From Pseudomonas parafulva (lineage in GTDB: Bacteria > Pseudomonadota > Gammaproteobacteria > Pseudomonadales > Pseudomonadaceae): DNA of 64,000 bases. How positions within the stretch are numbered: position 1 is the stretch's first letter; every line of letters starts with the position of its first letter. The stretch is from NCBI RefSeq assembly GCF_000800255.1, contig NZ_CP009747.1, positions 310,001 through 374,000 on the forward strand, given 5' to 3'. The notes below the pieces were generated by a model. The model was not told the origin of the DNA. It did no database searches and saw only the letters and a program-made list of their open reading frames with translations. This document shows positions 21,224 through 32,913 of the stretch, one piece after another. Both the position numbers and the translations under genes were made by a program.

Positions 21224-22273
21224 ATGAGTCGATTCTGGAGCCCCTTCGTCAAGGATCTGGTGCCCTATGTCCCAGGCGAGCAACCCAAGCTCGCTCGGTT
21301 GGTGAAGCTCAACACCAACGAAAACCCCTACGGCCCATCACCCAAGGCCTTGCAGGCCATGCGCGAGCAGTTGAACGATGACCTGCGCCTGTACCCGGAC
21401 CCCAACGGTGATCGGCTCAAGCAGGCAGTCGCTGAGTACTATGGCGTCAGCGCGCAGCAGGTGTTCGTCGGCAATGGCTCGGACGAGGTGCTGGCACACA
21501 TCTTCCACGGACTGTTCCAGCACCCGGGGCCGCTGCTGTTCCCGGACATCAGCTACAGCTTCTATCCGGTGTACTGCGGTCTGTACGGCATTGCGTACCA
21601 AGCCGTGGCGCTGGACGAGGCGTTCCAGATCCGCATCGAGGACTATCAGCGCCCCAATGCCGGCATCATCTTCCCCAATCCCAACGCGCCCACGGGTTGT
21701 CTGCTGCCATTGCAGGCCATCGAGCAACTGCTGCAGGCCAATCGTGACTCGGTGGTGGTGGTGGACGAAGCCTATATCGACTTCGGCGGCGAGACGGCGA
21801 TCAGCCTGGTCGCGCGCTACGACAACCTGCTGGTGACCCAGACCTTGTCCAAGTCGCGTTCGCTGGCTGGGCTGCGGGTCGGTCTGGCCGTCGGGCATCC
21901 CGATCTGATCGAAGCCTTGGAGCGGATCAAGAACAGCTTCAACTCCTACCCGCTGGACCGCATGGCCATTGCCGGCGCGGCTGCAGCGTTCGAGGACGAG
22001 GCCTATTTCGCACAGACGTGCCAAAAGGTCATCGACAGCCGCGAGGCACTGGTCGAGCAACTGACCGCGCGCGGCTTCGAGGTGCTGCCCTCGGCGGCCA
22101 ACTTCATCTTCGCTCGCCATCGGCAACAGGACGCTGCACAACTGGCGGCGCGTCTACGTGAACACGGGGTGATCGTGCGTCACTTCAAGCAGACCCGCAT
22201 CGACCAGTTCCTGCGCATCACCATCGGCACGCCGGAGATGAACCAGGCGCTGCTCGACGCGTTGCCCGCTTGA
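21224..22273 (+). CDS. hisC: Histidinol-phosphate aminotransferase
   Basis: 349-residue fold-type-I PLP aminotransferase converting imidazole acetol-phosphate and glutamate to histidinol-phosphate. The PLP lysine lies in [14 protein letters not shown], and [10 protein letters not shown] and NPNAPTG bind the cofactor. The N-terminal [10 protein letters not shown] is typical of HisC. The stop overlaps the TTG start of the following MFS gene. Confidence 0.95.
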   Translation: MSRFWSPFVKDLVPYVPGEQPKLARLVKLNTNENPYGPSPKALQAMREQLNDDLRLYPDPNGDRLKQAVAEYYGVSAQQVFVGNGSDEVLAHIFHGLFQHPGPLLFPDISYSFYPVYCGLYGIAYQAVALDEAFQIRIEDYQRPNAGIIFPNPNAPTGCLLPLQAIEQLLQANRDSVVVVDEAYIDFGGETAISLVARYDNLLVTQTLSKSRSLAGLRVGLAVGHPDLIEALERIKNSFNSYPLDRMAIAGAAAAFEDEAYFAQTCQKVIDSREALVEQLTARGFEVLPSAANFIFARHRQQDAAQLAARLREHGVIVRHFKQTRIDQFLRITIGTPEMNQALLDALPA

Positions 22274-23550
22274 AGCGGGTTAACGGGGCCGAGCCCGAAC
22301 AGCACGAAGCCGACGAGTGGCTGATCGATGCCGAGGCCGATGACGAGCAGGTCCAGCAGCAGCCGGTGACGCTGCAGCGCCCCTGGCTGCTGTTGCTGGG
22401 CCTGGTGCTGGTCGCTCTGAACCTGCGCCCGGCGCTGTCGAGCATGGCGCCGGTGCTGGGGCAGGTGTCCGATGGCCTGGGCTTGAGCGCTTCGGCGGCA
22501 GGTCTGCTGACTACCCTGCCAGTCTTGTGCCTGGGGCTTTTCGCGCCGTTGGCACCCGTGCTGGCGCGGCGCCTGGGAAGCGAACGGGTAATTCTCGGCA
22601 TTCTGCTGATGCTGGCCCTGGGTATCGTGGTGCGCAGTGCGTTGGGTGTCGCTGGAGTCTTCATCGGCAGCCTCATCGCCGGTGCCAGTATCGGCATCAT
22701 CGGCGTGTTGCTGCCAGGCATCGTCAAACGGGATTTCCCCGCCCATGCCGGCACGCTGACTGGGGTCTACACCATGGCCTTGTGCCTGGGCGCGGCCATG
22801 GCGGCGGGCAGTACCGTGCCGCTCAGTCATGTCTTCGACGACCGTTGGGCGCTGGGCCTGGGCTTCTGGGCCGTGCCTGCGCTGCTGGCGATGCTGGTGT
22901 GGATGCCGCAGGCTCGCCAGGGGCACGGCGCCCATAAGGTCGCCTATCGGGTACGGGGCCTCTGGCGCGATCCGCTGGCCTGGCAGGTGACCTTGTACAT
23001 GGGCCTGCAGTCGTCGCTGGCCTACATCGTGTTCGGCTGGTTGCCCTCCATCCTCATCGGCCGTGGCCTGAGCCCGACCGAAGCTGGGCTGGTGCTGTCC
23101 GGATCGGTGCTGGTGCAACTGATCAGCTCGCTCAGCGCCCCGTGGCTGGCGACCCGAGGCAAGGATCAGCGGCTGGCGATCGTGCTGGTCATGCTGATTA
23201 CCCTGTGCGGGTTGTTCGGCTGTCTGTACGCCCCGGTTTCCGGACTCTGGGGCTGGGCCGTCTTGTTAGGGCTGGGGCAGGGCGGCACCTTTGCCTTGGC
23301 CTTGACCCTGATCGTATTGCGTTCGAAGGACGCCCACGTCGCCGCCAACCTGTCGAGCATGGCTCAAGGCGTGGGCTATACCCTGGCATCGATGGGGCCG
23401 TTCGCCGTTGGCCTGGTGCACGACCTGACCGGCGGCTGGGCTGCGGTGGGCTGGATCTTCGGCGTGCTGGGCCTGGGCGCCATCGTCTTCGGGCTGGGTG
23501 CCGGGCGGGCCCTGCACGTGCAGGTGGTCAGCGAGCGTGTGCAGCGCTGA
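22270..23550 (+). CDS. MFS transporter of the CynX/NimT type
   Basis: 426-residue major facilitator with about 12 transmembrane segments, starting at [20 protein letters not shown]. That opening resembles the CynX/NimT (cyanate and 2-nitroimidazole) subfamily. The first 35 residues form an acidic cytoplasmic tail ([18 protein letters not shown]). TTG 22270 overlaps the hisC stop; an internal start nearer the first helix is possible. The substrate is unknown, and coupling to hisC need not mean a histidine role. Confidence 0.85.
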   Translation: MKRVNGAEPEQHEADEWLIDAEADDEQVQQQPVTLQRPWLLLLGLVLVALNLRPALSSMAPVLGQVSDGLGLSASAAGLLTTLPVLCLGLFAPLAPVLARRLGSERVILGILLMLALGIVVRSALGVAGVFIGSLIAGASIGIIGVLLPGIVKRDFPAHAGTLTGVYTMALCLGAAMAAGSTVPLSHVFDDRWALGLGFWAVPALLAMLVWMPQARQGHGAHKVAYRVRGLWRDPLAWQVTLYMGLQSSLAYIVFGWLPSILIGRGLSPTEAGLVLSGSVLVQLISSLSAPWLATRGKDQRLAIVLVMLITLCGLFGCLYAPVSGLWGWAVLLGLGQGGTFALALTLIVLRSKDAHVAANLSSMAQGVGYTLASMGPFAVGLVHDLTGGWAAVGWIFGVLGLGAIVFGLGAGRALHVQVVSERVQR

Positions 23551-23649
23551 ACGCCCGCTCATTGGCTTGTTCACCGCAATGATGGGCATGGCGCCCGCAG
23601 GTTGCGCGGATTATCGTGCAGCCTTCAATCCCTTTCTCGGATCTGCCCC

Positions 23650-24117
23650 ATGAGCGACGCCAACAGCGCCTTGATCACCCGTTTCTACCAGGCCTTCCAG
23701 CGCCTGGACGCCGAGGCCATGGTGGCCTGCTACAGCGACGACATCGTCTTCAGCGATCCGGCCTTCGGTACCCTGAGGGGCAAGGATGCAGGCGATATGT
23801 GGCGAATGTTGATCAGCCGCGCCAAGGATTTCTCCCTGACCTTCGACCATGTGCGCGCCGACACGCGCGGCGGTAGCGCGCATTGGGTCGCCACCTATGT
23901 GTTTGGCCAGACCGGCCGTACGGTGGTCAACGATATCCAGGCCTGCTTCGTGATTCGCGACGGCTTGATCTGCCAGCATGACGACAGCTTCGATGTGTGG
24001 CGCTGGTCGCGTCAGGCACTGGGTACGCCAGGCCTGCTGTTGGGCTGGAGTCCGATGCTGCGCAACAATGTGCGTCAGCAGGCGTTGAATGGCCTGCGCG
24101 CGTTCCAGGCGCGCTGA
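23650..24117 (+). CDS. NTF2-like (SnoaL-type) protein
   Basis: 155 residues with the NTF2-like cone fold signature of small soluble proteins: [20 protein letters not shown], then [19 protein letters not shown] and a C-terminal beta sheet. Such proteins serve as isomerases, hydrolases or binding proteins; no function can be assigned. ATG 23650 gives the standard N-terminus, while the longer frame from 23602 reads through an apparent leader. The next gene begins 11 bp after its stop. Confidence 0.8.
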   Translation: MSDANSALITRFYQAFQRLDAEAMVACYSDDIVFSDPAFGTLRGKDAGDMWRMLISRAKDFSLTFDHVRADTRGGSAHWVATYVFGQTGRTVVNDIQACFVIRDGLICQHDDSFDVWRWSRQALGTPGLLLGWSPMLRNNVRQQALNGLRAFQAR

Positions 24118-24128
24118 GGCGTAGCGTC

Positions 24129-24449
24129 GTGGAAGGTGAGTCGATAGCCGAGGCGCCAGGCAAGCCTTGGTTCGTCTATCTGGTCCGGGCGGCCAATGGC
24201 TCGCTGTACTGCGGTATCAGCGACGATCCCCAGCGGCGCTTTCTCAAGCACCGCAGCGGGCAGGGCGCGCGCTATTTCAAGACCAGCCCTGCGCAGGCGC
24301 TCGTGTATGTGGAGCAGTGGCCCGACAGGCGCCAGGCGCTGCAACAGGAGCGGCTGGTGAAGAAGCTGCGCAAGTGCGCCAAGGAGGCCCTGGTGGCCTC
24401 CTATGTCAGTGAGCAGGTCGCAACCGAACTCAGTCCTTGCGACGTTTGA
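24129..24449 (+). CDS. GIY-YIG domain protein (UPF0213/YhbQ-like)
   Basis: 106 residues, a minimal GIY-YIG nuclease-fold domain. The two signature strands are [19 protein letters not shown], with Arg in RRFLKHRSG and a following Tyr/Glu region. YhbQ-type proteins have reported DNA cleavage or repair activity, but the role is not settled. I take GTG 24129 as start, since the longer frame overlaps the NTF2 gene. Its last 20 bp overlap the 3' end of yejK on the other strand. Confidence 0.8.
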   Translation: MEGESIAEAPGKPWFVYLVRAANGSLYCGISDDPQRRFLKHRSGQGARYFKTSPAQALVYVEQWPDRRQALQQERLVKKLRKCAKEALVASYVSEQVATELSPCDV

Positions 24450-25437
24450 GCTGATCGACCAACTGCGTGGGCAGGCCCTTGATCACCAGGGTGCCGGCCG
24501 CTTCGTCATACTCGATCTTCGAGCCCAGCAGGTGCGCTTCGAAGCTGATCGACAAGCCCTCGGCCCGGCCGGTGAAGCGACGGAACTGGTTGAGGGTGCG
24601 CTTATCCGCTGGGATTTCCGGCGATAGCCCGTAATCCTTGTTGCGGATATGGTCGAAGAACGCCTTGGGGCGGTCCTCGTCGATCAGGCTCGACAGTTCT
24701 TCCAGGGTGATCGGCTCGCCCTGCTTGCTTTGACTGGTGGCGTAGTCGACCAGGGTCTGGGTCTTTTCCCGCGCCGCTTCTTCAGGCAGATCCTCGCTCT
24801 CGACGAAGTCGCTGAAGGCCTTGAGCAAGGTACGGGTTTCGCCAGGGCCGTCGACGCCTTCCTGGCAGCCGATGAAATCACGGAAGTAGTCCGAAACCTT
24901 CTTGCCGTTCTTGCCCTTGATGAAGGAAATGTACTGGCGTGAGTGCGTGTTGTTGTTCCATTCGGACAGATTTATGCGCGCCGCCAGATGCAGTTGCCCC
25001 AGGTCCAGGTGACGCGATGGCGTGACGTCCAGTTCGGCGTTCACTGCCACGCCTTCGCTATGGTGCAGCAAGGCGATGACCAGGTACTCGGTCATGCCTT
25101 GCTGGTAATGGGCGAACAGCACATGACCACCCGTGGACAGGTTGGACTCCTCCATCAGCTTCTGCAGGTGCTCGACCGCCACACGGCTGAAGGTGGCGAA
25201 GTCTTTTTCCTGCTCCTGGTACTGCTTGAGCCAGCCGCTGAGCGGATAGGCGCCGGACTCGCCATGGAAGAAGCCCCAGGCTTTGCCCTGTTTGGCGTTG
25301 TAGCTGTCGTTGAGGTCAGCCAGAAGATTTTCGATGGCATCCGATGCAGCCAGTTCGGTGTCTCGTGCATGGAGCACGGCGGGGCTGCCATCGGGCTTCT
25401 TGTCGATCAGGTGAACGATGCAATGACGGATTGGCAT
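24430..25437 (-). CDS. yejK: Nucleoid-associated protein YejK/NdpA
   Basis: 335 residues of the YejK (NdpA) family, nucleoid-associated proteins that bind DNA and interact with topoisomerases in E. coli. Family segments seen are [20 protein letters not shown] and the C-terminal [23 protein letters not shown] region. ATG 25435-25437 ([12 protein letters not shown]) is the family start. It is divergent from hupN, a second nucleoid protein, with 390 bp between. Confidence 0.92.
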   Translation of the reverse strand: MPIRHCIVHLIDKKPDGSPAVLHARDTELAASDAIENLLADLNDSYNAKQGKAWGFFHGESGAYPLSGWLKQYQEQEKDFATFSRVAVEHLQKLMEESNLSTGGHVLFAHYQQGMTEYLVIALLHHSEGVAVNAELDVTPSRHLDLGQLHLAARINLSEWNNNTHSRQYISFIKGKNGKKVSDYFRDFIGCQEGVDGPGETRTLLKAFSDFVESEDLPEEAAREKTQTLVDYATSQSKQGEPITLEELSSLIDEDRPKAFFDHIRNKDYGLSPEIPADKRTLNQFRRFTGRAEGLSISFEAHLLGSKIEYDEAAGTLVIKGLPTQLVDQLKRRKD

Positions 25438-25827
25438 GGAATTCTCTGAAAAAAGGGGCGGTGGAACGCCGCGCTGCAAAGTCTCGCAGTTTACCGCAGG
25501 GCGGGGGCGATGCAGTGGTCAGATCGTGGCAGATACACGGTGTTGTATGTTTTTTGATCAAAAGTCGGTTTTTTCGGCAAAACCCCCGAAAAACCTGAAT
25601 AAAAACAGTGTCGGCAGCGGATATTTCCGCAGGCCTGTGTTAGTTTTGCGCCGTCTTGCGCCCCTTGGGGTGGCGCATTGCTGGCAGCTCGCTTGCCTCG
25701 TGTCGAACCAAACGTCGATTTGCGCATCTACATTCGCGATTGGCGAGGCTAGCCGGGACTTCCGTGCAGGCCCGATAACGATGAAGCACGCTGCATACCT
25801 CTGATTTGATAGGGAAGGAACACCACC
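25438..25827. other. 390-bp divergent intergenic region yejK/hupN
   Basis: No ORF here looks real. The stretch holds an A+T-rich core with the perfect palindrome TTTTGATCAAAA (25552-25563) and a near-perfect stem at about 25568-25597 (GGTTTTTTCGG against CCGAAAAACC). GGAAGGAACACCACC before hupN supplies its Shine-Dalgarno. Promoters for both nucleoid-protein genes must lie here. Confidence 0.6.
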
Positions 25828-26109
25828 ATGGCATTGACCAAAGACCAACTGATTGCCGACATCGCCGAAGCCATCGATGCGCCGAAGACCACCGCGCGCA
25901 ACGCCCTGGAGCAACTGGGCCAGATCGTTGCCGACCAACTGGAAAACGGCGCTGAAATCACTCTGCCGGGCATCGGCAAGCTGAAAGTCTCCGAGCGTCC
26001 TGCCCGTACCGGCCGTAACCCTTCGACTGGCGCTGCCATCGAAATCGCGGCCAAGAAAGTCGTCAAGTTCGTACCTGCAAAAGTGCTGACCGACGCCGTC
26101 AACAAGTAA
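25828..26109 (+). CDS. hupN: HU-family DNA-binding protein HupN
   Basis: 93 residues, HU/IHF fold. It has the N-terminal helical dimerisation part (MALTKDQLIADIAEAIDAPK), the hallmark GRNPSTGAAIEIAA in the DNA-binding arm with the intercalating proline, and a helical C-terminus. The gene between yejK and rlmF in P. putida is the HU paralogue HupN, which is why I use that symbol over hupA or hupB. A strong terminator follows. Confidence 0.9.
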   Translation: MALTKDQLIADIAEAIDAPKTTARNALEQLGQIVADQLENGAEITLPGIGKLKVSERPARTGRNPSTGAAIEIAAKKVVKFVPAKVLTDAVNK

Positions 26110-26126
26110 TTGTCGATGCTTCGTTG

Positions 26127-26160
26127 AAACCGCGCCCGGCTTGTCCGGGCGCGGTTTTTT
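26127..26160 (+). terminator. Rho-independent terminator of hupN
   Basis: AAACCGCGCCCGG (26127-26139) pairs perfectly with CCGGGCGCGGTTT (26145-26157) over a 5-nt loop, ending in TTTTTT. It abuts the rlmF stop codon, so it may also stop rlmF transcripts from the other strand, with a weaker U-tract. Confidence 0.92.
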
Positions 26161-27113
26161 CATGCCCGCGTTTTGTCTCGACCGCTGGACCAGGCAGCCC
26201 GGGCGCTGTCGTCGTGGAAGCTCCAGGCGACCATGCGGCTTTGCTTCTGCCCTTGGCCCATCGCGACCACGCGTTGGTCACTGACGCCCGCTTGCTTCAG
26301 TGCTGCTTCGATCCCGGGCAGGTTGCCGACTTTGGACACCAGACTGGTGAACCACAGCACTTGGCTGGCGTACTGCACGCTTTCGCTGATCAACTGGCTG
26401 ACGAAGCGAATCTCGCCCCCTTCGCACCACAGCTCATTGTTCTGCCCACCGAAGTTGAGCACCGGCAACCGGCGCTTGGGGTCCTGCTTGCCGAGGTTCT
26501 TCCATTTGCGCTGGCTGCCGCGCGTGGCTTCTTCGCGCGAGGCGTGGAAGGGCGGATTGCACAGGGTCAGGTCGAAGCGTTCGCTGGCCTGCAGCAGGCC
26601 GCTGAGGATACGGGTGCGCTCAGGTTGCAGGCGCAGCGTGACGGCCTTGCTCAGGCCATTGGCCTGGACGATGGTCTTGGCCGAGGCCAGTGCCACCTGA
26701 TCGATGTCCGAGCCCAGGAATGACCAGCGGTAGTCACTGTGCCCGATCAGTGGGTAGATGCAGTTGGCGCCGACGCCGATGTCCAGTGCGCGCACTTTCG
26801 GGCCGCGTGGAATCTGTCCGCGACTGTCTTCGGCGAGCAGATCGGCCAGCACATGAATGTAATCGGCGCGGCCTGGGATGGGCGGGCAGAGGTAATCGGC
26901 GGGAATGTCCCAGTGCTGGATGCCGTATTGGGCCTTGAGTAACGCGCGGTTGAACACGCGCACGGCTTCGGGATTGGCGAAGTCGATGCTGGGTTTGCCA
27001 TGGGGATTGGTGAGGGTGAAGCGGGCCAGATCGGGGTGTGCCTCGATCAGCCGGGGAAAGTCGTAGCGGCCCTGATGGCGGTTGCGTGGGTGCAGGGTAG
27101 GTTTGTCGATCAT
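26160..27113 (-). CDS. rlmF: 23S rRNA (adenine(1618)-N6)-methyltransferase
   Basis: 317 residues, SAM-dependent RlmF that methylates A1618 of 23S rRNA. The N6-adenine methylase motif NPPFHAS is near residue 199, and the SAM loop is [16 protein letters not shown]. The family N-terminus [16 protein letters not shown] is clear. The start ATG is at 27111-27113. A REP-type inverted repeat lies directly upstream. Confidence 0.93.
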   Translation of the reverse strand: MIDKPTLHPRNRHQGRYDFPRLIEAHPDLARFTLTNPHGKPSIDFANPEAVRVFNRALLKAQYGIQHWDIPADYLCPPIPGRADYIHVLADLLAEDSRGQIPRGPKVRALDIGVGANCIYPLIGHSDYRWSFLGSDIDQVALASAKTIVQANGLSKAVTLRLQPERTRILSGLLQASERFDLTLCNPPFHASREEATRGSQRKWKNLGKQDPKRRLPVLNFGGQNNELWCEGGEIRFVSQLISESVQYASQVLWFTSLVSKVGNLPGIEAALKQAGVSDQRVVAMGQGQKQSRMVAWSFHDDSARAAWSSGRDKTRA

Positions 27114-27140
27114 GGTCGCATCCGGTGTTGCGAACCTTTC

Positions 27141-27218
27141 GCGGCCCTGTCGCGGCGAGGCCGCTCCGGCAAGCGCCTAGTGGCGTGCAGGAGCGGCCTC
27201 GTGCCGCGACAGGGCCGC
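27141..27218. repeat. REP inverted pair between rlmF and valS
   Basis: Arms 27141-27167 and 27190-27218 are inverted copies that differ only by a 2-nt insertion, with a 22-nt spacer. The motif (GGAGCGGCCTCGTGCCGCGA) is of the REP family common in P. putida and is related to the pair at 35180-35265. It could form a large hairpin at the 3' end of valS transcripts. Confidence 0.85.
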
Positions 27219-27242
27219 CAAGCGGCCCCAACGGTGTGTTGA

Positions 27243-30089
27243 TTACAGCGCAGCGATCCGCGCGTGTTGCTCGGTGAAGTTGGCCAGTGCCTGTTCGGAC
27301 TCAGCCAGCTTGGCGCGCTCCTTCTCGATCACCGCCGGCGGTGCCTTGTCGACGAAGGCGGCGTTGGACAGCTTGCCGCCGACCCGCTGGACTTCGCCCT
27401 GCAGGCGCTGGATTTCCTTGTTCAGGCGGGCCAGCTCGGCATCCTTGTCGATCAGGCCAGCCATGGGCACCAGCACCTGCAGATCGCCTACCAGGGCAGT
27501 GGCCGACAGCGGCGCTTCGTCCTGCTCGGTGAGCACGGTGAAGGACTCGACCTTGGCCAGCTTCTTGAGCAGGGCTTCGTTGTCCTGCAGGCGACGCTGG
27601 TCGTCGGCGTTGGCGTTCTTCAGGAACAGCGGCAGCGGCTTGCCTGGGCCAATGTTCATTTCGGCGCGAATGTTGCGCAGGCCCACCATCAATTCTTTGA
27701 GCCACTCGATATCGCCCTCTGCGGCCGTATCGATGCGGCTTTCGTTGGCCACAGGCCACGACTGCAGCATGATGGTCTTGCCCTGAACACCGGCCAGCGG
27801 CGCGATGCGCTGCCAGATTTCTTCGGTGATGAAGGGCATGAACGGATGGGCCAGGCGCAGCACCACTTCCAGCACGCGCACCAGCGTGCGACGCGTGCCG
27901 CGAGCACGCTCGATTGGCGCGTTCTCGTCCCACAGCACCGGCTTGGACAGCTCCAGGTACCAGTCGCAGTACTGGTTCCAGACGAACTCGTAGAGCGCCT
28001 GGCTGGCCAGGTCGAAACGGAACTGCTCGAGCTGGCGGGTCACCTCGGCTTCGGTGCGTTGCAACTGCGAGATGATCCAGCGATCGGCCAGCGACAGCTC
28101 ACAGGCTTCGCCGTTCTGGCCGCAATCTTCGCCCTTGTCCAGCACGTAGCGGGCGGCGTTCCAGATCTTGTTGCAGAAGTTGCGATAGCCTTCGACACGG
28201 CCCATGTCGAACTTGATGTCGCGACCGGTGGAGGCCAGCGAGCAGAAGGTGAAGCGCAGGGCGTCGGTGCCGTAGCTGGCGATGCCCTCGGGGAATTCAG
28301 CCTTGGTCTGCTTGGCGATCTTCTCGGCCAGCTTGGGCTGCATCATGCCGCTGGTGCGTTTCTCCAGCAGCGCCTCGAGGGTGATGCCGTCGACGATATC
28401 CAGCGGGTCGAGCACGTTGCCCTTGGACTTGGACATTTTCTGTCCCTGACCGTCACGCACCAAGCCGTGCACGTACACGGTCTTGAACGGCACCTGGGGG
28501 GTGCCGTCTTCGTTCTTGATCAGGTGCATGGTCAGCATGATCATCCGGGCGACCCAGAAGAAGATGATGTCGAAGCCTGTGACCAGCACGTCGGTGGAGT
28601 GGAATTTCTTCAGGAACTCGGTCTGTTCCGGCCAGCCCAGGGTGGAGAAGGTCCACAGCCCCGAGCTGAACCAGGTGTCCAGGACATCGTCGTCCTGGCG
28701 CAGGGTCACGTCGGCCCCCAGGTTGTGCTTGCTGCGCACTTCCTGTTCGTTGCGCCCGACATATACCTGGCCAGCCTCGTCATACCAGGCTGGGATGCGG
28801 TGGCCCCACCACAGCTGACGGCTGATGCACCAGTCCTGGATGTCGCGCATCCAGGAGAAGTACATGTTCTCGTACTGCTTGGGCACGAACTGGATCCGGC
28901 CATCCTCCACGGCAGCGATGGCAGGCTCGGCCAGGGGCTTGGTGGAGACGTACCACTGGTCGGTCAGCCAAGGTTCGATGATGGTGCCGGAGCGGTCGCC
29001 CTTGGGCACCTTCAAGGCGTGGTCGTCGACACTCACCAGCAGGCCCTGGGCATCCAGATCAGCCACCATCTGCTTGCGCGCGACGAAACGGTCGAGCCCG
29101 GCGTACTGGGCCGGCAGGGACGTATCGACGCCCTCGTTGACGCTGCCATCGAGGTTGAAGGCCTGCACGGCGGCGAGCACGCTGGCGTTCTTGTCGAAGA
29201 TGTTCAGCAGCGGCAGGTCGTGGCGCTTGCCGACTTCGTAGTCGTTGAAATCGTGGGCTGGGGTGATCTTCACGCAGCCGGTGCCGAATTCAGGGTCGCA
29301 GTAATCGTCAGCGATGATCGGGATGCGGCGACCGACCAGCGGCAGCTCGACGAATTGGCCGATCAGGGCCTGGTAGCGCTCATCGTTCGGGTTGACCGCA
29401 ACGGCGACGTCGCCCAGCAAGGTTTCCGGACGGGTGGTGGCCACCACCAGGTGGTCCTTGCCTTCGGCCGTGGTGGCGCCATCGGCCAGCGGGTAGCGCA
29501 GGTTCCACAGATGGCCCTTTTCGTCGTGGCTTTCCACTTCGAGGTCGGAAATGGCGGTGTGCAGCTTCGTGTCCCAGTTGACCAGGCGCTTGCCGCGGTA
29601 GATCAGACCGTCTTCATGCAGGCGCACGAACGCTTCTTTCACTGCTTCGGACAGGCCGTCGTCCATGGTGAAGCGCTCACGGCTCCAATCGACCGACGAA
29701 CCCAGGCGACGAATCTGACGGCTGATGTTGCCGCCGGACTGGTCTTTCCACTCCCAGACTTTTTCCAGGAACTGCTCGCGGCCCAAGTCGTGACGATTCT
29801 GGCCTTTGGCTTCGAGTTGGCGTTCGACGAGCATCTGCGTCGCGATGCCGGCATGGTCGGTGCCCGGCTGCCACAGGGTGTCGCGGCCCTGCATGCGGCG
29901 GAAGCGAATCAGGGCGTCCATGATCGCGTTGTTGAAGCCGTGGCCCATGTGCAGGCTGCCGGTGACGTTCGGCGGCGGGATCATGATGGTGTAGGACTCG
30001 CCTGCACCTTGCGGAGCGAAATAGTTTTCCGACTCCCAGGTGTTGTACCAGGAAGTTTCGATGGCGTGCGGCTGGTAGGTCTTATCCAT
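27243..30089 (-). CDS. valS: Valyl-tRNA synthetase
   Basis: 948-residue class I synthetase charging tRNA-Val. The HIGH-type motif is [14 protein letters not shown] at about residues 38-51 and KMSKSKGN lies near residue 552. The CP1 editing domain, which clears mischarged threonine, is between them ([15 protein letters not shown]), and a C-terminal coiled coil ([20 protein letters not shown]) clamps the tRNA. The 5' neighbours are an unknown gene and holC, the common holC-valS arrangement. Confidence 0.98.
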   Translation of the reverse strand: MDKTYQPHAIETSWYNTWESENYFAPQGAGESYTIMIPPPNVTGSLHMGHGFNNAIMDALIRFRRMQGRDTLWQPGTDHAGIATQMLVERQLEAKGQNRHDLGREQFLEKVWEWKDQSGGNISRQIRRLGSSVDWSRERFTMDDGLSEAVKEAFVRLHEDGLIYRGKRLVNWDTKLHTAISDLEVESHDEKGHLWNLRYPLADGATTAEGKDHLVVATTRPETLLGDVAVAVNPNDERYQALIGQFVELPLVGRRIPIIADDYCDPEFGTGCVKITPAHDFNDYEVGKRHDLPLLNIFDKNASVLAAVQAFNLDGSVNEGVDTSLPAQYAGLDRFVARKQMVADLDAQGLLVSVDDHALKVPKGDRSGTIIEPWLTDQWYVSTKPLAEPAIAAVEDGRIQFVPKQYENMYFSWMRDIQDWCISRQLWWGHRIPAWYDEAGQVYVGRNEQEVRSKHNLGADVTLRQDDDVLDTWFSSGLWTFSTLGWPEQTEFLKKFHSTDVLVTGFDIIFFWVARMIMLTMHLIKNEDGTPQVPFKTVYVHGLVRDGQGQKMSKSKGNVLDPLDIVDGITLEALLEKRTSGMMQPKLAEKIAKQTKAEFPEGIASYGTDALRFTFCSLASTGRDIKFDMGRVEGYRNFCNKIWNAARYVLDKGEDCGQNGEACELSLADRWIISQLQRTEAEVTRQLEQFRFDLASQALYEFVWNQYCDWYLELSKPVLWDENAPIERARGTRRTLVRVLEVVLRLAHPFMPFITEEIWQRIAPLAGVQGKTIMLQSWPVANESRIDTAAEGDIEWLKELMVGLRNIRAEMNIGPGKPLPLFLKNANADDQRRLQDNEALLKKLAKVESFTVLTEQDEAPLSATALVGDLQVLVPMAGLIDKDAELARLNKEIQRLQGEVQRVGGKLSNAAFVDKAPPAVIEKERAKLAESEQALANFTEQHARIAAL

Positions 30090-30138
30090 GCGCGGCGGGA
30101 CCCTTAGGCATTAATTCGGGAAAGCCGGGAAGTATAAC

Positions 30139-30170
30139 CAAGCTGCGAGCTGCAAGCGACAAGCTGCAAG
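30139..30170. repeat. Short AGCTGC-type repeats upstream of valS
   Basis: Three copies of AGCTGC, with (A)AGC spacers, occur in about 30 bp between valS and the next gene. Similar AGCTGCAAG runs are scattered in Pseudomonas intergenic DNA. This is low-complexity sequence and no function is visible. Confidence 0.4.
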
Positions 30171-30234
30171 GAGGGCGCGCGTCAGGCCCATCGAAGCTGG
30201 ACCACGATGAGCGCAACGCGCAGCGCGCGGCGGC

Positions 30235-30597
30235 TTACTCCGAACGCTTGATCAGGCGTTCCATGCGCGCCTCGAGGCGACGCTTGATTTCGGCTTCGAT
30301 GTGCGGGGTGTAGTCGTTGATCACGTCTTGCATGATCGATTGCGCGGCGGCGCGCAACTCGGCGTCCAGGTGCAACAGGGTGTCCTGGCGGCGGGTCTGC
30401 GAGTCTTCGGCTGGCGCCGGTGCCGGTTCGGCGCTTGGCGCAGCGACTGGCGAAGATGCGTCCAACTGCAGGGGCATCTGCTCGACGGTTTCGGTGAGCA
30501 GTGGCGGCTGCAGGTCGGCGTCGCCCAACAGTTGGCGAATCGACTCGAGGTCGTCGAGCAGGTGGGCGGATGGGTTCTGGGAAGTGGGTTTGTCCAT
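30235..30597 (-). CDS. Uncharacterised acidic protein downstream of holC
   Basis: About 120 residues from ATG 30597, or 123 from TTG 30606. The N-terminal half is disordered and rich in Pro, Ala, Gln and acidic residues; the C-terminal 45 residues are a charged helix (AAAQSIMQDVINDYTPHIEA, then KRRLEARMERLIKRSE), suggesting a coiled coil. I know no function. It starts 6 bp after the holC stop, or overlaps it from the TTG, so it is probably co-transcribed with holC and valS. Part of a replication-linked operon by position only. Confidence 0.75.
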   Translation of the reverse strand: MDKPTSQNPSAHLLDDLESIRQLLGDADLQPPLLTETVEQMPLQLDASSPVAAPSAEPAPAPAEDSQTRRQDTLLHLDAELRAAAQSIMQDVINDYTPHIEAEIKRRLEARMERLIKRSE

Positions 30598-30602
30598 CGT
30601 CG

Positions 30603-31031
30603 TCAAAGTCGCTGTAAGCGGTGATCTTGCAGAGCATAGCCCTGTTCACGGTAGAAACGGAATCGGTCTCGGGCCGACTGGCGGATGGCTGCGTCCTCGA
30701 CGACGATTTCCGCCACCCGCTCGAACTGGCCGACGAAGGCCGGCACACTGGCGCCGAGGTTGATCAACAGGTCGCGATGTTCGCCCGCACTGGCGTCGAT
30801 GCCCAAGGCCACCTGGGCTTCAGGGTGCTGCTCGGCCAGGTCGTGGGGGACGAACGCCTCGCCCTTGAAGCGCCACAGGCGTTCGTCCAGATCCACGCGC
30901 TGCGCCTCGTCCTGGCAATGCAGGTAGACCCGATGGCCCAGGCGCCAAGCCTTCTCGCACAGCTTGCAGGCGAAGTCCAGGCGCGCCGACAGCGAGTCGG
31001 TGGGCAGAATGTAGAAGTCGACTTTGCTCAT
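30603..31031 (-). CDS. holC: DNA polymerase III chi subunit
   Basis: 142 residues, clamp-loader-associated chi subunit that links the replisome to single-strand-binding protein. The family opening VDFYILPTDSLSARLDFACKL and the LWRFKGEAFVPHDL segment are clear. It is 54 bp downstream of pepA and upstream of valS, the pepA-holC-valS order known from E. coli and Pseudomonas. Confidence 0.93.
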   Translation of the reverse strand: MSKVDFYILPTDSLSARLDFACKLCEKAWRLGHRVYLHCQDEAQRVDLDERLWRFKGEAFVPHDLAEQHPEAQVALGIDASAGEHRDLLINLGASVPAFVGQFERVAEIVVEDAAIRQSARDRFRFYREQGYALQDHRLQRL

Positions 31032-31085
31032 GGTCGGTCAGGTCGTCAGCGACGAGGCGACGGCAACGCCATCGCCTCGCTGCCA

Positions 31086-32913
<1,828 letters not shown>

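Noticed and set aside
27264..30107. 947-codon open frame opposite valS
   Set aside because: It mirrors valS codon positions on the other strand, has no domain or plausible start, and valS is certain. Long antisense frames are common in GC-rich DNA.
30139..30170. AGCTGC repeats as a CRISPR-like array
   Set aside because: Units are only 6-7 bp with no spacers of regular length and no cas genes.
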